From Actinidia chinensis (taxonomy: Eukaryota; Streptophyta; Magnoliopsida; Ericales; Actinidiaceae), in the NCBI GenBank assembly GCA_009663005.1, contig VIGQ01000412.1, positions 1-27,841 of the forward strand: 27,841 nucleotides of DNA. The letters are read 5' to 3'. Of this stretch, positions 1-10,305 are shown one piece after another (the stretch's first letter is position 1; each line of letters starts with the position of its first letter). Position numbers and translations under genes: made by a program. The notes under the pieces are model-generated. The model saw nothing but the letters and a program-made list of their open reading frames with translations. It was not told the DNA's origin and did no database searches.

Positions 1-112
1 ACAAGTGTAACTGGATTAAAACCAATAAAGGCAGTTCCGGAGCTTCATACTAGTTCGGTTAACCACTTCTTGCGTTTTAATCAAGTTCACTTGATAAAAA
101 ATTCAGGACAAG
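1..112. repeat. Partial monomer, type H
   Basis: The left edge of the window cuts the unit at ACAAGTGTAACTGG. The remaining part carries AATCAAGTTCACTTG, the H diagnostic. The array therefore extends to the left. Confidence 0.8.
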
Positions 113-1571
113 CTCAGAACACTCGATTCGAGTTCGGATAGCTTTCCTTGGAGTGTTTCTACAAGTGTTACAGATTACAGGCAGACGTGTAGTGGTAGGC
201 AGTTTGGCGCTTCAATTAGCCGGCTAACCCCTTCTCGCGTTTTAATCGAGTAACTTGTAAAAATTTGATTTATTGGAAAAGCTCGGAACCCTCGTTCGAG
301 TTCGGCTACCTTTCCCTTGGATGTTTCTACCAAGTGTAACTGGATTAAAACAACGAAGGCAGTCAGTTAGAGCTTCATAAAACTCCGGCTAACCTCTTCT
401 CGCGTTTTAATCGGATTTAACTTGTAAAAATTTCATTGGACAAGCATTGGAACCTCGTTCGAGTTTGGTAGCTTTCTCTTAGATTTTTGCCAACCCAGTG
501 TAAACTTGGATTACAGCCAGTGAAGGAGTCGGAAATTCATAATAGCTGGCTAACGTTTTTGCGTTAATCGAGTTGACTTGTAAAAATTTTATGGACAAAC
601 TCGGAACCGTCGTTCGAGTTCGGATAGGCTTTCCCTGAATGTTTTCTACCTCGTGTAATATAGTAAAACCAACGAAGGCAGTTTGGAGTTTCATACTAGC
701 TCAATCTAACCCCTTATCCGCGTTTTAATCGACTTAACTGTAAAACTTCGTGGACAAGCTCAGAACCCTAGTTCGAGTCGTGCTAAATTTCCATTGGTTT
801 TTTCTACAAGTGTAACTGGATTAAAACCAACGAAGGCAGGTCAGAGGTTCATTACCAACTTCGGCTAACCTCTTCTCGCGTGTTTAATCGAGTAACTTGT
901 AATAAAAAACTTTCGTTGACAAGCTCGGAACCCTCGTTCGAGTTCGGTAGCTTTATTGGATTTTTTATACCACGTGTTAAAGGATTAAAAAACCGACGAA
1001 GGCAGGTAGTTAGGAGCTTGTATACTAGTTTGGCAACCTCTTCTCGCGTTTCAATCGTGTGAACTTGTAAAAATTTTCATTGACAAGCGAGAAACCCTCC
1101 TCGAGTTTGGGCTAGATTTTCCTTGGATTTTTTCTACAAGTGTAACTGGATTACAGCCAGTGAAGGCAGTTCGGATAGCGATATAGCTCGCTACCCCCTC
1201 GCGTTTTTAATCGACTTAACTTGTAAAAATTTATTAGGCAGTTCGGAACCTCGTCGAGTGCGGCGAGCTTTTTCCCTTGGATTTTTTATACCACTGTACC
1301 TTGATAAAAACCAATGAAGGAACAGATTGAGAGATTATACTGCTACGGCCTAAACCCCCTTCTGCATTTTAATCGATGTTAACTTGTAAAAAATTGTTGG
1401 ATAAAGCCTAAGAACCCCCCCCCCCCCCCTCGTTCGAATTCGGCGACTTTTCCTTGGATTTTTCGCAAGTGTAATGGATTAAAACCATATGAAGGCAGTT
1501 CGGAGCTTTATACTTGCTGGTTAACCTTCTCGCGTTAAATCAAGTTAACTTGTAAAACTTTCATGGACAAG
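113..1571. repeat. Monomer run A D F C D E F G H/B'
   Basis: Nine units start near 113, 282, 445, 599, 758, 923, 1087, 1241 and 1407. The types were read from diagnostic words, for example ACCGACGAAGG with TAGTTTGGC for E near 985-1035, GGATTACAGCCAGTGAAGG for F near 1148-1168, and GTACCTTGATAAAAACCAATG for G near 1297. The last unit begins as H (CGAATTCGGC) and ends as B' (AAATCAAG, AAAACTTTC), so it is a chimera. The F unit at 445-598 carries GAAATTCATAATAGC, close to the F4 form found after 19 kb. Confidence 0.8.
1415..1429. repeat. C15 homopolymer inside a monomer
   Basis: The normal GGAACCCTCG is expanded to 15 consecutive C. It is unique to this copy of the unit. It may be a sequencing or consensus artefact. 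Confidence 0.9.
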
Positions 1572-3010
1572 CTCGGAACCCTCGTTTGAGTTCGGCTAGC
1601 TTTCCTTTGGAGTTTTTCTACCAAGTTGTAACTAGATTACAGGCAGTGAAGCAGTTTGGAGTCATATTAGGCTCGGCCAACCCCTTCTCGCGTTGTAATG
1701 AGTTACTTGTAAAAATTTGATTGGACAAGCTCGGAATCTTATCGTCGAGTTCGGCTAGCTTTCTTGAATTTTTCTAACAAAGTGTAACTGATTAAAAACC
1801 AATGAAGGCAGTTCGGAGCTTTATACTGCTCGGTTAACCCTTTCTCGCGTTTAAATCAAGGTAATTTGTAAAACTCATTGGACAAGCTCGGAACCTCGTT
1901 CGAGTTCGGCTAACTTTCCCTTGGAGTTTTTTACAATGGTTGTAACTAGGATTACAGGCAAGTGAAGGCAGTTTGAATAGCTTCATATTAGCTCGGCTAA
2001 CCCTTCTGCGTTTTAATCGAGTTAACTTGTAAATATTTGATTGGCAAACTCGGAACCGTAGTTCGAGTTAGTCGGCTAGCTTTTCCTGGATTTTTTCTAC
2101 CAAGTGTAACTGGATTAAAACCAACGAAGGCAGTGGAGTTCATACTAGCTCATTAACCCCTTCTCGCGGTTTATCGACTTAACTTGTAAAAATTTCATTG
2201 GAACAAGCTCGGAACCCTCGTTCGAAGTTCGGCCTAACTTTCCCTGGATTTTTTCTCCAAGGTAAATGGATTAAAACCAACGAAGGCAGTCAGAAGCTTC
2301 ATACAAACTTCGGCTAACCTTTTCTAGAGTTTTAATCGAGTTAACTTGTAAAAATTTCATTGGACAAGCTCGGAACTCTCGTTCGAGTTCAGCTAGCTTT
2401 CCCTTGATTTGTTCTACCACGTGTAAATGGATTAAAACCGACGAAGGCAGTCGGGAGCTTCATACTATGTTGGCCACCTCTTATAGGGTTTTAAGGGAGT
2501 TAATTGTAAAATTTCATTGAACAAGCTCGAAACCCTCGTTCGAGTTGGGGCTAGCTTTACCTGGATTTTGTCTACAAGGTAATGATTACAGCCAGTGAGG
2601 CAGTTGGAAAGCTTCCAAACTAGCTCGGCTTAATTCCTTCTCGCGTTTGAATCGACTTCTTCCTTACTTGTACAAAAGTTTATTGGACAAGCTCAGGACC
2701 TTCGTTCGAGTTCGGCGAGCTTTCCCCTGGATTTTTTCTACCATGTGTACCTCATTAAACCAATAAAAGCAGATCAGAGATTCATCAGCTCGGAATAACC
2801 CATTCTCGCATTTAATCGAGTAACTGTAAAAAAATTCATTGGATAAGCTCAGAATCCTCGTTTTTTTTCGAATTCGGCTAGGCTTTTCCTTGGACTTTTA
2901 TACCAAGTGTACAGGATTAAAACCGATGAAGCAGTTCGGAAGATTCATACTAGCGCGGTTAACCCCTTCTCGCGTTTAATCAAGTTCACTTGTAAAAATC
3001 ATTGGACAAG
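1572..3010. repeat. Nine-monomer HOR A B A2 C D E F G H, copy 1
   Basis: Units start near 1572, 1730, 1887, 2048, 2207, 2369, 2527, 2692 and 2847. The order A-B-A2-C-D-E-F-G-H is the same as at 10465-11951, including the A2 ending (AAATATTTGATTGGC) followed by C with CGGAACCGT, and G ending in GGATAAG followed by H with CTCAGAATCC. Two independent runs with the same nine types in the same order point to a block duplication rather than chance. Confidence 0.8.
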
Positions 3011-4459
3011 CTCGGAACCCTCGTTACGGTTCGGCTAGCTTTCCTGGAGTTTTTCTACCAAGGTGTAACTAGATTACAGGCAGTTTAAGGCAGTTTGAGC
3101 TTTCATATTAGCTCGGCTAACCCCTTCTTGCGTTTTAATCGACTTAAACTGGATAAAAAATTTCACTGGACAAGCTCGGAAAAACCCTCGTTGAGTCGGC
3201 TAGCTTTCTCTGGATGTTTTCTATCACGTGTAACTGGATTAAAACCGACGAAGGCAGTTCGGAGCTTCATACTAGTTGGCAAACCTTTCTCGCGTTTTAA
3301 TCGGAGTTAACTTGTATAAAATTTATTGGACAGCTGAAACCCTCGTTCGAGTTTGGGGTAGCTTTCCCTTGGATTTTTTCTACCAAGTGTAACTGGATTA
3401 CGCCAGTGAAGGCAGTTCGGAGCTTCATACTAGCTCGGCTAACCCTTCTCGCGTTTTAATCGACTTAACTTGTAAAAATTTTATTGGATAATCTCGGAAC
3501 CCTCGTTCGAGTCGGGGAGCTTTCCCTTGGATTTTTCTCCCACGTGTACCTTGATAAAAACCAATGAAAAAAAGGATCAAGATCATACTAGCTCGGTTAA
3601 CCCCTTCTCGCATTTTAATCTAGTAACGGTAAAAAAATTCATGGATAATCTCGGAACCCTCGTTCGAATTCGGCTAGATTTCTTGGATTTTTTCTACAAG
3701 GGTAACTGGATTAAACCGATGAAGGCCAGTGGAGATCATAAACAACTTTCGGTAAACCTATTCTCGCGTTTTCATAGAGTTAACTTGTAATAATTTCATT
3801 GGACAGATAGGAACCCTCGTTCGAGTTCGGCTAGCTTCCCTTGGATTTTTTCTACCACGTGTAATGGAGTTTAAAACCGACGAAGGCAGTTGGAGCTTTA
3901 TACGAGTTTGGCCAACCTCTTCTCGCGTTTTTAATCGTTTTAAAACTTTTTAAAAATTTCAGTGGACAAGCTCGAAACCTCGTTCGATGTTTGGGCTAGC
4001 TTTTCCTTGGATTTTTTTCTACAAAGTGTAAGGGAGTACAGCCAGGTGGTGAAGCCAGTTCGGAGCTTCATTACTAGACGGCTAAACCCATGCTCGCATT
4101 TTAATCGACTAACTTGTTAAAAATTGCATTTAGACAAGCTCGGAACCCTCGTTCGAGTCGGCGAGCTTTCCCTTGGATTTTTTCTACCACATGTACCTTG
4201 ATAAAAAACCAATGAAGAGATAGAGATGTTATACTTAGCGCGGCTACCCCTTCTCGCATTTTAATTGAGTTAAACTTGTAAATTTGTGGATAAGTCAGAA
4301 ACCCTCGTGTCGAATTCGGCTAGCTTTTCCTTGGATTTTTTATACAAAGTGTAAATGGATTAAAACCAATGAAGGCAGTTCGGAGCTTTATACTTGCTCG
4401 GTTAAAACCCCTTCCGTGTTTTTAAATCAAGTTAATTGTTAAAACTTTCATTGGACAAG
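3011..4459. repeat. A-type junction monomer plus two E-F-G-H tetramers
   Basis: Units start near 3011 (A head with a GACTTAA...TTTCACTGG tail), 3175 E, 3332 F, 3493 G, 3650 H/D, 3807 E, 3971 F, 4138 G and 4294 H/B'. The tetramer period is about 640 bp. The two copies end differently: the H unit of the first switches to a D-like tail (CAACTTTCGG), and that of the second switches to a B' tail (ATACTTGCTCGG, AAATCAAG). This shows that exchange broke within the H monomer both times. Confidence 0.75.
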
Positions 4460-4943
4460 TCGGAACCATCGTTGAGTTCGGCTAGCTTTCCTTTGGAGTT
4501 TTTCTACCAAGTGTAACTAGATTACAGGAAGTGGAGGCAGTTTGGAGCTTCTATTAGCTCGGATAACCCCTTCTCGGTTTAATCGAGTAACTTGTAAAAA
4601 AATTTGATTGGCAGCTCGGAACCCTCGTTCGGAGTTGGTAGCTTCCCTTCATTTTTTCTACAAAGTGTAATAGATTATAAAAACCAATGAAGGCAGTTCG
4701 GAGTTTTATACTTGCTCGGTTACCCGTTCTCGCGTTTTTTAAATCAAGTTAACTTGTAAAACTTTCATTGGAAAGCTCGAAACCCTCGTTCGAGTTCGGA
4801 CTACCGCGTTCCTTGGAGTTGTTCTACCAAGTGTAACTAGATTGAGGCAGTGAAGGCCAAGTTTGGAGCTTCATATTAGATAGGCTACCCCTTCTCGCGT
4901 TTTAATCTTTTTTTGAGTAACTGTAAATATTTGATTGGCCAAA

Positions 4944-5121
4944 CTTGGAACCGTCGTTCGAGTTCGGCTAGCATCCCTTGGAGTTCGGGTAGCTTCCCTT
5001 CAATTTTTTCTACAAAGTGTAATAGATTAAAAACAATGAAGGCATTCGGAGCGTCATACTAGCTCGGTTAACCACCTTTCGCGTTTTTTAAATCAAGTTA
5101 ACTTGTAAAAATATTGGACAG
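4944..5121. repeat. Monomer B* with a 21-bp internal duplication, copy 1
   Basis: The stretch GAGTTCGGCTAGC...CCCTTG occurs twice in a row, at 4960-4980 and 4981-5001. The first copy has GCTAGCATCCC, the mark of certain A units; the second has AGCTTCCCTTCAATTTTTT, the mark of B. The unit is therefore longer than its neighbours, at about 178 bp. Confidence 0.85.
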
Positions 5122-5589
5122 TCGGAACCCTCGTTCGAGTTCGGCAGCATTCCCTTGGCGTTTGCTACCAAGTGTAACTAGATTTGCAGGGCAGTGAAGG
5201 CAGTTTGGAGTTTATATTAGCTCGGCTAACCCATTCTCGCGTTTTAATCGAGTAACTTGTAAAAATTTGATGACAAGCTCGGAACCTGTTCGAGTTCGGC
5301 TAGCTTCTCTAGGATTTTTTCTACCAAGTAAATGGATTTAAAACCAACGAAGCAGTTCAGAGCTTCATAAAAACTTGGCTAACCTCTTCTCGCGTTTTAT
5401 CGAGTTAACTGTTAAAAATTTCATTGGACAATCTTTGGAACCCTCGTCGAGGTTAGCTAGCTTTCCTTTGGAGTTTTTCTACCAAGTGTAACTAGATTGC
5501 AGGCAGTGAAGGCAGTTTGGAGCGTCATATTAGCTCGGCAACCCCTTCTCGCGTTTTAATCGAGTTAACTGTACTATGTGATTGGCAAA

Positions 5590-5783
5590 CTTGGAACAGT
5601 CGTTCGAGTTCGGTAGCATTCCCTTGAGTTCGGCTAGCTTCCCTTCAATGTTTTTCTACAAAGGTGTAACTAGATTAAAACCAATGAAGGCAGTTCGGAG
5701 CTTTTCATACTAGCTCAGGTTAAACCCTTCTCGACGGATTTTAATTAAATTCAAGTTAACTTGTAAAAATTCATTTGGACAAG
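5590..5783. repeat. Monomer B* with a 21-bp internal duplication, copy 2
   Basis: The duplicated stretch lies at 5606-5625 and 5626-5646, with the same A-like first copy (GTAGCATTCCC) and B-like second copy (GGCTAGCTTCCCTTCAAT). It lies 646 bp, about four units, after copy 1 and has the same left neighbour (A2). Confidence 0.85.
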
Positions 5784-7718
5784 CTCGGAAACCCTCGGGT
5801 CGAGTCGGCTAGCATTCCTTGGAGTTTTTCTACCAAGTGTAAATAGATGCAGGCAGTGAAGGCTAGTTTGGAGTTTTCAATTATTAGCTCGGCTAACACC
5901 TTCTCGCGTTTTAATCGAGTAATTGTAAAAATTGATTGGACAAGCTCGGAACCCTCGTTCGAGTTCGGCTAGCTTCCCTTCAATTTCTACAAAGCTGTAA
6001 CTAGTTCAAAAATGAAGGCAAGTCGGAGAGTTGAGTTAGTTTTATACTTGATCGGTACCTTTCTCGCGTTAAATTGTTAAATCAAGTTAACTTGTAAAAA
6101 TTCATTGGACCAGCTCGGAACCCTCGTTCGAGTCGATAGCTTTCCTTGGAGTTTTTCTACCAGTGTAAATAGGATACAGCAGTGAAGGCAGTTTGGAGCT
6201 TCATATTAGCTAGGCTAACCCCTTCTAGCGTTTAATAGAGTTAACTTGATAAATATTTGATTGGACCAAACTGGAATGGGCAACCGCTCGTTCGAGTTCG
6301 GCTAGCTTTCCTTGGATTTTTACCAAGTGTAACTGGATTGAAAACCAACGAAGGCGTGGAGTTCATACTAGCTCATCTAAACCCTTCTCGCGTTTTAATC
6401 GACTGAAACTTGTAAAAAATTTTATTGGACAAGCTCGGAACCTCGTTCGAGGTTCGGCTAACTTTCCCTTGGATTTTTTCTACCAAGGTAACCTGGATTC
6501 AAATAACAAGGCAGTTCAGAGCTTCATTACAAAACTTCGGCTAACCTCTTCTCGGTTTTAATCGAGTTACTTGTAAAAAATTTAATTGGACAAGCTCGGA
6601 ACCCCTCGCTTCGAGTTTGGCTAGCTTTCCCTGGCTTTTTTCTACCAAGTGTAATGGATGACAGCCATGAGGCAGTTCAGGAGTTCATACTAGCTCGGCT
6701 TACCCTTTTCTCGGTTTTTATCGACTTCTTACTGTAAAAATTCTTGACAAACCGGATACCCTCGTGTCGAGTTTGGCTAGCTTTTCATTGGATTTTTTTA
6801 CCAATGTGACTGGATTTATTAAAAAAACCAATGAAGGCAAAGTTACGGAGTTTATACTTGCTCGGTTAACCCCTTCTCGTTTGTTTAAATCAAGTTCACT
6901 TGGTAAAACTTTAATTGACAAGCTCGGAACCATCGTTTGAGTTCGGCTAGCTTCCTTTAGGAGGTTTTCTACCAAGTGTAAATAGATACAGGCAGTGGAG
7001 GCAGTTTGGAGCTTTTTTATATTAGCTCGGCAACCCTTCTCGCGTTTAATCGAGTTAACTTGTAAAAATTTGATTGGACAAGCTCGGAACCCTCGTTCGA
7101 GTTCGGCTAGCTTTCCCTTCAATTTTTTCTACAAAGTTTGTAAACTAGATAAAACCAATGAAGGCAGGTCGGAGATTCATACTAGCTCAGTAACCCCTTC
7201 TCGCGTTTAAATCAAGGTAACTTGTAAATAAAATTTCATTGGACAGCGCGGAACCTCGTTTCGAGTTCGGCTAGCATTCCCTTGGAGTGTTTCTACAAGT
7301 GTAACTAGATTGACGGCAGTGAGGCAGTTTGCGTTTTCATATTAGCTAGGCTAACCCCTCTCGCGTTTTAATGATGTCAACTTGTAAAAATTTGACTGGA
7401 CAAGCTCGGAACCATCGTTCGAGTTCGGCTAGCTTTCCCTTCAATTTTTCTACAAAGTGTAATAGATTAAAACAATGAAGGCAGTTCGGAGTGTTATACT
7501 GATCGGTTAACCCTTCTCGCGTTTAAATTCAAGTACTTGTAAAACTGTCATGGGACAAGCTCGGACCCCGTTCGAGTTCGACTAGCTTTCCCTTGAGTTT
7601 TTTATACAAAGTTGTAAAACTAGATGAAAGGAAGTGAGGCAGTTTGAGCTTAATATTAGCCTCGCGAACCCATTCTGCGTTTTAATCGAGTTAACTTGTA
7701 AATATGTGATTGGCCAAA

Positions 7719-7898
7719 TTGGAACCGTCTTCGAGTTCGGCTAGCATTCCCTGAGTTCGGCTAGCTTTCCTTCAATTTTTTCTACAAAGTGCAACTAGAT
7801 TAAAACCAATGAAGGCAGTTCGGAGCTTCATACTTAGCTCGGTTTACCCCTTCTCGCATGTTTAAATCAAGTTACTTGTAAAAATTTCATTGGACAAG
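7719..7898. repeat. Monomer B* with a 21-bp internal duplication, copy 3
   Basis: The duplicated stretch lies at 7733-7752 and 7753-7772, with the same joint and the same order A2-B*-A on either side. Inheritance of one event through block duplication is the simplest reading. Confidence 0.85.
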
Positions 7899-8059
7899 CT
7901 CGGACACCCTCGTTCGAGTTCGGCTAAGCATTCCATTGGACGTTTTTCTACCAAGTGTAATAGATTGCAGGCCGGTGAAGCAGTTTGGAGTTTATATTAG
8001 CGCGGCTACCCCTTCTCGCGTTTTAATCGAGTTAACTTGTAAAAATTTGATTGGACAAG

Positions 8060-8220
8060 CTCGGAACCCTCGTTCGAGTTCGGCTAGCTTTCCCTTCAAT
8101 TTTTTCTACAAAGTGTAACTAGATTAAAACCAATGAAGGCAGTTCGGAGTTTTATACTTGCTCGGTTAACCCTTTCTCGCGTTTAAATCAAGTTAACTTG
8201 TAAAAATTTCATTGGACAAG
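8060..8220. repeat. Representative clean monomer (type B), 161 bp
   Basis: This unit shows the full landmark order with little noise: CTCGGAACCC, CTCGTTCGAG, GGCTAGC, the B-type CCCTTCAATTTTTT, CTACAAAGTG, AACTAGATTAAAACCAATG, a B/B'-like TTTTATACTTGCTCGG, TTTAAATCAAG, GTTAACTTG and AAAAATTTCATTGG. CCAATGAA at 8130-8137 and TTCATTGG at 8208-8215 form an exact 8-bp inverted repeat about 78 bp apart. It is a good seed for aligning the rest of the array. Confidence 0.95.
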
Positions 8221-8854
8221 CTCGGAACCCTCGTTCGAGTTCGACTAGCTTTCCCTTGGAGTTTTTCTACCAAGTGTAACTAGATTACAGGCAGTGAAGG
8301 CAGTTTGGGCTTCCATATTAGCTCGGCTAACCCCACCTCTCGCGTTTTAATCGAGTTTTAACTTTAAATATTTGATTGCCAAAACTTGGAACCGACGTTC
8401 GAGTGGCTAGCTTTCCTGGATTTTTATACCCAAGTGGAACTGGATTAAAACCAACGAAAGAGCAGTTTGGAGTTTCATACTAGCTCATCTAACCCCTTCT
8501 AGCGTTTAAACGACTTAACTTGTAAAAATTTCATTGGACAAAGCTCGCGAAACCTCGTTCGAGTTCGGCTAACTGTCCCTTGGATTTTTTCTAACAAGGT
8601 AACGGATTAAAACTAACAAAGGCAGTCAGAGGCTTAATACAACTTCGGCTAACCTCTTCTCGGCGTTTTAATCGAGTAACTTGTAAAAATAATGGACAAA
8701 GCTCGGAACCCTCCTTCGAGTTTGGGCTAGCTTCTCTTGGATTTTTTTACAAGTGAGAACTGGATTACAGCCAGGAAGGCAGTTCGGAGCTTCATACTAG
8801 TCGGCTTACCCCTCTGGTTTTTATCGACTTAACTTTAAAAATTTCTGGACAAAA

Positions 8855-10305
8855 TCGGAACCCCTCGTTCGAGTTTGGGTAGCTTTCCCTTGGATTTTTT
8901 TACCAAGTGTAACAATGGAATAAAACCAATGAAGGCAGTTCGGAGCTTTATACTTGCTCGCGTTAAAACCCTTCGTGTTTACATCAGTTAACTTGTAAAA
9001 CTTATTGGGACAAGGCTCGGAACCCTCGTTTGAGTTCGCTAGCTTCTTTAGAGTTTTCTACCCCAAGTGTAACCTAGATTACAGGCAGTGGAGGCAGTTG
9101 GAGCTTTATATTAGCTCGGCTAACCCCTTCTCGCGTTTTAATCGAGTTACCTTGTAAAAATTTGACTTTGGACAAGCTCGGACCCTCGTTCGAGTTCGGC
9201 TAGCTTTCCCTTCAATTTTTTCTACAAAGTGTAACTAGATTAAAAAACCAATGAAGGCAGTTGGAGCTAATACTCGATCAGTTACCCCTTCTCGCGATGA
9301 TTAATCAAGTTAACTTGTAAAAATTTCAGGGGACAAGTGGAACCCTCGTTCGAGTTCGGCTAGCATTCCCTTGGAGTTTTTTCTACCAAGTAGTGTAACT
9401 AGATTGCAGGCAGTTGAAGGAGTTGGCAGGTAGTGGAGTTTCATATTAGCCGGCTTAACTACCTTCTCGCGTTTTATCGAGTTAACTTGTAAAAATTTGA
9501 TGGACAAGCTCGGAACCCCGTTCGAGTTCGGCTAGTTCCCTTCAATTTTTCTACAAGTGTAATAGATAAAAACAAATTGAAGGCAGTTCGGAGTTTTATA
9601 CTGCTCGCGTTAACCCTTCTCGCGTTTAAATCAAGTTAACTTTATAAAACTTTCATTTGGACAGCTCGGAACCCTCGTTCGGTTCGACTTAGCTTCCCTT
9701 GAGGTTTTTATACCAGTGTAACTAGATTACAGGCAGTGAAGGCAGTTTGGAGCTTCATATTAGCTCGGCTAACCCCTTCTAGAGGTTTAATCGAGTTACT
9801 TGTAAATATTTGATTGGCCAAACATTGGAAAACCGTCGTTCGAGTTCGGTACTTTTCCTTGGATTTTCTAACAAGTGTAACTGGAAGTAAAACCAACGAG
9901 GCAGTTTGGAGTTTCATACTAGCTGCATCAACCCCTCTCGCGTTTTAATCGACTTAACTTGTAAAAAAAAATTCATTGGACAAGCTCGGAAACTCGTCGA
10001 GTTCGGCAACTTTCCCTTGGATTTTTTCTACCAAGTGTACCTGGATTTTAAAACTACCACAGGCAGTTAGAGCTTCATACAACTTCGGCTAACCTCTTCT
10101 CGCGTTCGTTTAATCGAGTTAACTTGTCAAATTCATATGGACAAGCTCGGAACCCTCGTTCGAGTGGGGCAGCTTCCCTTTATTTTTCTACCACGGTAAT
10201 GGATTCCAGCCAGTAAGGCAGCAGGAGTCGGAGCTTCATACTAGCTTGGACCCCCTTCTCGCGTTTTTATAGACTTAACTTGTAAAAAGTCATTGGACCC
10301 CACCA
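8855..10305. repeat. Nine-monomer block B' A B A B A2 C D F
   Basis: Units start near 8855, 9016, 9177, 9337, 9508, 9665, 9825, 9984 and 10147. The order equals the preceding 13-monomer block minus four units, with the same ends: F with GGATTACAGCCAG or a variant of it, then B' with GAGTTTGGG and CTTTATA. The D unit near 9984 carries TACAACTTCGGCTAACCTC, the D signature. Total length is about 1.45 kb, close to nine times 161. Confidence 0.8.

Larger units (their letters stand above)
4460..6751. repeat. Monomer run A B A2 B* A D A2 B* A B A2 C D F
   Basis: Fourteen units start near 4460, 4615, 4775, 4944, 5122, 5277, 5431, 5590, 5784, 5943, 6113, 6270, 6433 and 6594. The core is an A-B alternation (TTGGAGTTTTT with ACAGGCAG, against CTTCAATTTTTT with AAAACCAATG). 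B* units carry a 21-bp internal duplication, annotated separately. The E unit that follows D elsewhere is missing between 6433 and 6594: D is followed directly by F. Confidence 0.8.
6752..8854. repeat. 13-monomer block B' A B A B A2 B* A B A2 C D F
   Basis: Units start near 6752, 6922, 7081, 7248, 7405, 7560, 7719, 7899, 8060, 8221, 8384, 8543 and 8702. It is a longer version of the nine-monomer block that follows it: removing A2-B*-A-B from the middle gives B' A B A B A2 C D F. A-type units with the GCTAGCATTCCC form (7248, 7899) follow B units with a CATACTAGCTCAG or CATACTTAGCTCGG middle, so there are two alternating A-B subpairs. Confidence 0.8.

Noticed and set aside
6718..7122. The longest open reading frame (134 codons, minus strand), and about 30 others of 60-100 codons
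   Set aside because: All are translations of the satellite: the same peptide words (such as KFLQVNSIK on the minus strand and FSRFNR on the plus strand) recur in unrelated ORFs. A 161-bp unit shifts frame at every repeat, and the frames depend on private indels. No protein domain, start context or codon pattern supports a gene.
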